A stretch of 64,000 nt of DNA, taken from NCBI RefSeq assembly GCF_030056665.1, contig NZ_JASHIG010000001.1; one strand, written 5' to 3'. Made by a program: the position numbers and the translations under genes. Below the pieces are notes generated by a model. It saw only the letters and a list, made by a program, of their open reading frames with translations. It did not search any database and was not told the origin of the DNA. Positions within the stretch are counted from its first letter, which is position 1, and each line of letters begins with the position of its first letter. This document shows positions 59,942-64,000 of this stretch, one piece after another. This DNA comes from Flectobacillus roseus (lineage in GTDB: Bacteria > Bacteroidota > Bacteroidia > Cytophagales > Spirosomataceae).

Positions 59942-60556
59942 TTACTTTTGATACAAAAGTGCTTTGTCAACTTCTTTTATGACTTGTTCAAAATGCTCCG
60001 TATTATTTACATAATCCAAATCATTGACATCTATTACTAAGAGCTTTCCTTCGGTGTACCCATTGACAAACTCCTCATAATGATTGTTCAAATCAGCAAG
60101 ATATTGATGAGAGATGTTTGCCTCAAAATCACGACCGCGCTTTTCTATTTGGCGAACCAGTTTAGGCAAATCAGCTTTCAGATAAATTGTCAAATCTGGA
60201 GCTTTTACAGTTTGCATCATCAAATCAAAAATCCCGCGATACGTTGCATAATCATTTTCGCTCATAATACCTGTTTTGTATAGGTTCATAGCAAAAATAA
60301 AAGCATCTTCATATATGGTACGATCCTGAATAATACGACGATTTGAACGCTGGATTTGCATGACTTGCTCGTAACGACTTTTCAAAAAATACATTTGTAA
60401 ATGAAATGCCCAACGAGGCATATCTGAATAAAATTCTGCTAAATAAGGATTACCCTCAACCGCTTCGAAAAGCACTTCCCAACCAAAATGATCTGCTAAT
60501 TTGCTGGCTAAAGTGGTTTTTCCCGCGCCAATATTTCCTGTAACTGCTATATGCAT
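59942..60556 (-). CDS. Deoxynucleoside kinase
   Basis: Phosphorylates a deoxynucleoside (dA/dG/dC type) with ATP in nucleotide salvage. The 204-aa protein has the P-loop HIAVTGNIGAGKTTLASKLA, the family WAFHLQMYFLKSRYEQV segment and IIQDRTIYEDAFIFA (DR-E type motif), and the lid region RQIEKRGRDFE. The start at 60556 (MHIAVTG) is preferred to 60622, because the family starts directly before the P-loop and the extra 22 residues (MLFVLSEIDFSS...) have no counterpart. It is not next to the dCMP deaminase or phosphorylase genes. Confidence 0.92.
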   Translation of the reverse strand: MHIAVTGNIGAGKTTLASKLADHFGWEVLFEAVEGNPYLAEFYSDMPRWAFHLQMYFLKSRYEQVMQIQRSNRRIIQDRTIYEDAFIFAMNLYKTGIMSENDYATYRGIFDLMMQTVKAPDLTIYLKADLPKLVRQIEKRGRDFEANISHQYLADLNNHYEEFVNGYTEGKLLVIDVNDLDYVNNTEHFEQVIKEVDKALLYQK

Positions 60557-60699
60557 AAAATGAAGATGATGATGAGATATGAATTTGCTTGAGAAATCTA
60601 TTTCGCTCAAAACAAATAACATTTTTCTTTAAAACGTTGCAAAGGTCTATTTTTTTACCTCAAAATCCAAACCTAAGACCTCTGGCAGGATTCAATCAT

Positions 60700-60731
60700 T
60701 TTGTGACATTCACATAACTTAATTATCTTTG
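60700..60731 (+). promoter_or_regulatory. trhO promoter
   Basis: TTTG (60700-60703), 20 nt, TATCTTTG (60724-60731): full -33/-7 pattern, about 24 nt leader. Confidence 0.7.
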
Positions 60732-60761
60732 TAACTTAAATCAATTTTTAATCTGTAACTC

Positions 60762-61763
60762 ATGTTGAAGATGAAGCCATACAGAGTGCTTTTATATTAC
60801 AACTATACTCCAATTCCCAATCCTGAGGAATATAGAGAAATTCATCACTTATATTGTATCGAAAACAACCTTTTAGGTCGTATCATTGTAGCGGCTGAAG
60901 GGCTGAACGGAACAGTTTCTGGTTTAGCAGAAGATTGTGAAAAGTATATGCAATGGTTGCAAAACGATCCAATTTTTGCAGGAAGTGACTTTGATTTCAA
61001 AGTAGAAGAACACGATACTCATGCTTTTGCAAAATTGCATGTACGTGTCAAAGAAGAAATCGTTAATTCTGATTTGCCAGTTAATCCTCGTGTACGCACA
61101 GGAAAACACCTCGAGCCAGCTGATTTTAAAGAGTTATTGAAAAATGACCCAGATGTTGTCTTGGTAGATATGCGCTCTAATTACGAACATTCAGTAGGGA
61201 AATTTAAAGGTGCAATCACCTTTGACATGGAAACCTTGCGCGAGTTGCCAGACCATGTTCATGAAATTGAGCATTTGAAGGATAAGAAAATCATTACTTA
61301 CTGTACTGGTGGCATCAAATGCGAAAAGGCCTCTGCTTATTTGATTGAAAAAGGGTTTGAGAATGTGTACCAGTTACATGGTGGTATTATCAAATATGGT
61401 TTGGAAGAAGGTGGAGAGGATTTTGAAGGCAAATGCTATGTATTTGACAACCGTGTTACTACTTCAGTAAATACAGTGAATCCAGAGGTTATTTCAAAAT
61501 GCCATATTTGCGAAACAATTAGCGACCATATGGTAAACTGTGCCAATCCAGAATGTAATGAGCATGTACCTATTTGTCCAAGTTGTTTAGAAAAAATGGA
61601 AGGTGCTTGTTCTGAAGAATGTAAAAATCACCCTCGCAAACGTCCATATAATCCTTCTGGTTATTACAGCAAACAGTCTGACAACTATTCACCAGAATTT
61701 GGATTCAAAAGTCGTCAAAAAACAAACGTAGATTATTCAAGCTTCCAACTTAGTGCAGAATAA
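60762..61763 (+). CDS. trhO: tRNA uridine(34) hydroxylase TrhO (rhodanese family)
   Basis: Oxygen-dependent hydroxylation of uridine 34 in tRNA, a first step toward cmo5U-type wobble modification. The 333-aa protein has the N-terminal acylphosphatase-like domain (YRVLLYYNYTPIPNPEEYREIHHLYCIENNLLGRIIVAAEGLNGTVSG), the rhodanese domain with DMRSNYEHSVGKFKGA and the active-site loop CTGGIKCEKASAYL (Cys181, second Cys187), and a Cys-rich C-terminus (CHICETISDHMVNCANPECNEHVPICPSC, then CSEECKNHP), probably a zinc site. Matches YceA/TrhO in length. The alternative start MKPYR is nine bases downstream. Confidence 0.93.
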   Translation: MLKMKPYRVLLYYNYTPIPNPEEYREIHHLYCIENNLLGRIIVAAEGLNGTVSGLAEDCEKYMQWLQNDPIFAGSDFDFKVEEHDTHAFAKLHVRVKEEIVNSDLPVNPRVRTGKHLEPADFKELLKNDPDVVLVDMRSNYEHSVGKFKGAITFDMETLRELPDHVHEIEHLKDKKIITYCTGGIKCEKASAYLIEKGFENVYQLHGGIIKYGLEEGGEDFEGKCYVFDNRVTTSVNTVNPEVISKCHICETISDHMVNCANPECNEHVPICPSCLEKMEGACSEECKNHPRKRPYNPSGYYSKQSDNYSPEFGFKSRQKTNVDYSSFQLSAE

Positions 61764-61782
61764 TTAAAATTTGATACAAAAT

Positions 61783-61815
61783 AAAAACCTCTCATTACGG
61801 TGGGAGGTTTTTTAT
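61783..61815 (+). terminator. trhO terminator
   Basis: AAAACCTCTCA and TGGGAGGTTTT arms (one wobble), then a T run. Confidence 0.8.
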
Positions 61816-61862
61816 TTTTAACTTAGGAAATACGAAAATCAACAATCTTAAAAAAATAACCT

Positions 61863-62729
61863 ATGAACTCGATTTCTGAAACGGACTTAATCATCAATCC
61901 TGATGGAAGCATTTATCATTTGAACTTACGCCCAGAAGATATTGCCAATACCATTATTACCGTAGGCGACCCCGACCGTGTAGAGGTGGTTTCTAAATAT
62001 TTTGACAAAATAGACAAAAAGGTCTCGAAACGTGAGTTTGTTACGCATACAGGATATATCGGTAACACCCGACTATCTGTTATTTCGAGTGGAATTGGTA
62101 CCGACAATGTCGAAATCTTGATGAATGAACTCGATGCTCTAGTCAATGTTGACTTACCTACTCGAACTATCAAACAAGAACATACTAGCCTCAATATCAT
62201 AAGAATAGGCACTTCTGGAAGTTTGCAAGAAAGTATTCCTGTAGATAGCTATGTTGTTTCGAAACGAGGCATTGGATTTGATGCTTTGGGTCATTTTTAT
62301 TCAACTACAACATCTTCCTTTTCCGAAGCAGTTCAATCACAAATGAACTTGGATTTTCTATCATACACTTCGTTTGGTTCAGAGAAACTTTATGATTTGC
62401 TATTTGATGACAAGAATCCCTTGTATTTTGAAGGCAACACAGTGACATGTCCAGGGTTTTATGCACCGCAAGGTAGGATTTTGAGATATACTCCTAAACA
62501 AGAAAATTTGCTTCAAAAATTTAATCAATTTTCCTTTCAGGGAAGTGTGTTGACAAATTTGGAGATGGAAACTGCTGGATATTATTTATTTGGAGAATTG
62601 TTGGGACACGAGGTACTGTCCATGAGTGCAATTGTGGCCTCAAGAATGACTCATCAATTTTCGAAAAATCCAGAAAAACATACCGAAAGTTTGATTCAAC
62701 AAGTGCTTGAGAAAATTACAAGGCTATAA
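61863..62729 (+). CDS. Nucleoside phosphorylase (uridine phosphorylase-like)
   Basis: Phosphorolysis of a nucleoside to base and (deoxy)ribose 1-phosphate in salvage. The 288-aa protein belongs to the PNP/UDP family: TVGDPDRVEVVSKYFD (phosphate-binding GDP-R motif near residues 33-38), ISSGIGTDNVEILMNEL, IRIGTSGSLQ, and the base-binding LTNLEMETAGYYLFGELLG. The long form with extra residues near 165-205 is typical of Bacteroidota and of hexameric phosphorylases with relaxed specificity; purine versus uridine preference cannot be told. Confidence 0.9.
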   Translation: MNSISETDLIINPDGSIYHLNLRPEDIANTIITVGDPDRVEVVSKYFDKIDKKVSKREFVTHTGYIGNTRLSVISSGIGTDNVEILMNELDALVNVDLPTRTIKQEHTSLNIIRIGTSGSLQESIPVDSYVVSKRGIGFDALGHFYSTTTSSFSEAVQSQMNLDFLSYTSFGSEKLYDLLFDDKNPLYFEGNTVTCPGFYAPQGRILRYTPKQENLLQKFNQFSFQGSVLTNLEMETAGYYLFGELLGHEVLSMSAIVASRMTHQFSKNPEKHTESLIQQVLEKITRL

Positions 62730-62731
62730 AC

Positions 62732-62846
62732 TTTTAGTGAATTGAGATTGAGTGAATGAGTGATTAATTGTAGAGACACCATGTTTGCGTCTAAAGAAGT
62801 AAAATACCTATTAAAATAATCACTCATGCACTCAATCGCTAAAATC
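62732..62846. repeat. GAGTGA-family inverted repeat
   Basis: Left arm TTTTAGTGAATTGAGATTGA then GTGAATGAGTGATTA (62732-62766), right arm AATCACTCATGCACTCAATC then GCTAAAAT (62819-62846), with about 50 bp of other sequence between. It fills most of the gap between the nucleoside phosphorylase and the small secreted protein. Confidence 0.7.
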
Positions 62847-62863
62847 GGAATGAGTCGTGCTTT

Positions 62864-63181
62864 CTAATTTCCAGCTTTTTTAGCTTTCCATTCTTCTTTG
62901 AGGGCTTTTCGTTCTTCTGGACTTAAGCTTCTCCATTTTTCTAAAAGCTCTTTTCTCTTACCTTTCAATGCTGCTTTTTCTTCAGGGGATAAAGAATCCA
63001 TCATTGCTTTACGGGCAGCAGCTTTTTCTTCTAATTTGGCTTTCTGCTCGGGTGTCAAATTGGCAAGTCTTGCCTCCACTCTTTCTCTTTTTCTCTGTTT
63101 AGTACTTTCTTGACTTGTTTGGCCATTGGCAGATATTACTCCTGTCAGCAATATCATACTTAAAAACACGATTTTTTTCAT
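62864..63181 (-). CDS. Small secreted helical protein with 22-residue repeats
   Basis: A 105-aa protein with a signal peptide (residues 1-21, MKKIVFLSMILLTGVISANGQ). The mature part is Lys/Glu/Ala-rich helix with three equally spaced motifs: LTPEQK (42-47), LSPEEK (64-69), LSPEER (86-91), exactly 22 residues apart. The L-T/S-P-E-x motif recalls Spy/CpxP-type periplasmic proteins and DUF3106-like ones, but the similarity is to motif and composition only. Function unknown. Confidence 0.75.
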   Translation of the reverse strand: MKKIVFLSMILLTGVISANGQTSQESTKQRKRERVEARLANLTPEQKAKLEEKAAARKAMMDSLSPEEKAALKGKRKELLEKWRSLSPEERKALKEEWKAKKAGN

Positions 63182-63258
63182 GAGTAACTAAAGTAAAAGG
63201 TTTATTTTTTCTCTTTGACTTTGCTCTCAGGCAAAAGGTTTAATGGAATGAAAAGCTT

Positions 63259-64000
63259 CTAGTATTTGATACTGTAATACAATCCCATCGAGACAAAAAA
63301 CTTCAGACCCGTACTAACAGTTTCACCCGGATAAAGCTTGTAGGGCTTTAACAAATGAGGGACAATATCGAGTCTATACCTTTTGTAATTTCCTGTAAAT
63401 CTACAAGAAAAGTCTAATGCCATTAGCCCAAATATATTTGAATTGAGATTTTTCAATAAAACCTTTTTACCCTGTTTGTTGACCACATAATACACATTCG
63501 AAGTACCAGTCGAATCAGTATTCATACTAACAGAGCTATCCCAATACTGTGAGTAGGTAACTGCTTGAGTTCCTAAACTTGACAAAACTTTCGGAGTAAT
63601 AGATAACTTAACACCACTTGAAGATTTGTGATACAATAAACCATAACTCAACCCGAGTCGTAGTCTACTTGTATTGTCGCTTCCCCATAGCAAGGTGTAA
63701 TCGAGCGTAGAATAAAACTTACCTAATGAATAACCTACAGATAAGCCACTCCAGTTGGGTAAGGGATTGGAAAAACCTATTTCTGGTTTGGTTTCTATCA
63801 TCCTACCTTGTTCGAGTCCAATGGTAAGATTATCGCCAAAGTCTCTTGAATAGCCCAGAGAAGTATAAAGCATTTGGACCATAGGATCACTTTTACCATA
63901 AGCAAAGGCGCCCATATCCAAACTTAACCCAGATTTATGAGTATAAGAAATCCCAAGTGTTGAATTCCATTGCTTAACTCCCAAATCTCTTCCCGAAAAA
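63259..64000 (-). CDS. Outer-membrane beta-barrel protein, 5' end outside the window
   Basis: At least 247 residues of a protein whose frame stays open to the window edge, so the true start is to the right of 64000. Alternating strands with aromatic girdle residues (ISYTHKSGLSLDMGAFAYG, NLTIGLEQGRMIE, GLSVGYSLGKFYSTLDYTLLWG, RLRLGLSYGLLYHKSS, LKFFVSMGLYYSIKY) mark a beta-barrel; the end in Tyr fits BAM-assembled barrels. The substrate is unknown. Because the N-terminus is missing, neither signal peptide nor plug domain can be seen. Confidence 0.75.
   Translation of the reverse strand, partial: FSGRDLGVKQWNSTLGISYTHKSGLSLDMGAFAYGKSDPMVQMLYTSLGYSRDFGDNLTIGLEQGRMIETKPEIGFSNPLPNWSGLSVGYSLGKFYSTLDYTLLWGSDNTSRLRLGLSYGLLYHKSSSGVKLSITPKVLSSLGTQAVTYSQYWDSSVSMNTDSTGTSNVYYVVNKQGKKVLLKNLNSNIFGLMALDFSCRFTGNYKRYRLDIVPHLLKPYKLYPGETVSTGLKFFVSMGLYYSIKY

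Overview
The window looks like a chromosomal segment of a Bacteroidota bacterium, most likely order Cytophagales (Flectobacillus/Arcicella/Emticicia-like; the genus is a guess). Support: AT-rich DNA; repeated TAnnTTTG '-7' promoter boxes, several with a TTTG or TTG box about 20 nt upstream, and few Shine-Dalgarno sequences; a short primary sigma factor without region 1.1; a TonB-linked outer-membrane cluster; a secreted protease with a type IX secretion (T9SS) C-terminal domain; menaquinone synthesis (menD). Gene content is mostly housekeeping. No phage, insertion sequence, CRISPR array or rRNA operon was seen.

Layout. 0-4.6 kb: a phosphopantetheinyl transferase, a WD40 protein, a DivIVA-domain protein with a triplicated short motif, folB and a LacI regulator. 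4.9-5.8 kb: a secreted barnase-like RNase overlapping a barstar-like inhibitor. 6.3-11.4 kb: gyrA, a periplasmic TPR protein and a MazG-like hydrolase. 11.4-13.3 kb: gene-free. 13.3-16.9 kb: an XRE regulator with a cluster of candidate operator half-sites, a CvfB-like RNA-binding protein, a twin palindromic operator, a 3-hydroxyacyl-CoA dehydrogenase and dapD. 16.9-18.3 kb: gene-free, then gapA and trmB. 20.5-28.7 kb: an envelope cluster (large TPR protein, outer-membrane barrel, HU-SPOR protein, TonB, folC). 28.8-36.9 kb: an M61 protease, cyclophilin, a TPR lipoprotein, menD, two less known genes and rpoD. 37-43.5 kb: pnp, rpsO, an LptF/LptG permease, pirin, DUF2809 and START-like genes. 43.8-48.6 kb: two tRNA-Met genes, dCMP deaminase, a SlyD-like protein, an ACP phosphodiesterase, holA, a TIMP-like secreted protein and a seven-copy tRNA-Lys tandem array. 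48.7-64 kb: a TPR-SH3 membrane protein, SDR, rlmD, dnaB, phoH, the T9SS protease, TetR plus AarF kinase, DUF3127, tRNA-Leu, two small related proteins, a deoxynucleoside kinase, trhO, a nucleoside phosphorylase and an outer-membrane protein cut by the window edge.

Genes that work together: the barnase/barstar pair (toxin plus self-protection); rpsO-pnp; the TPR/barrel/SPOR/TonB cluster (outer-membrane function); dCMP deaminase, deoxynucleoside kinase and nucleoside phosphorylase (nucleotide salvage, scattered); folB and folC (folate, unlinked). Two families of short dispersed intergenic repeats stand out: one built on GAGTGAATGAGTGATTA arms and one on CTGAGAATCG. The strongest oddity is the exact 155-bp tandem amplification of tRNA-Lys(TTT).

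No complete, obviously new multi-gene system was found. The best candidates for a second look are the secreted RNase/inhibitor pair, the two repeat families, the tRNA-Lys array and the small proteins near 59 kb.
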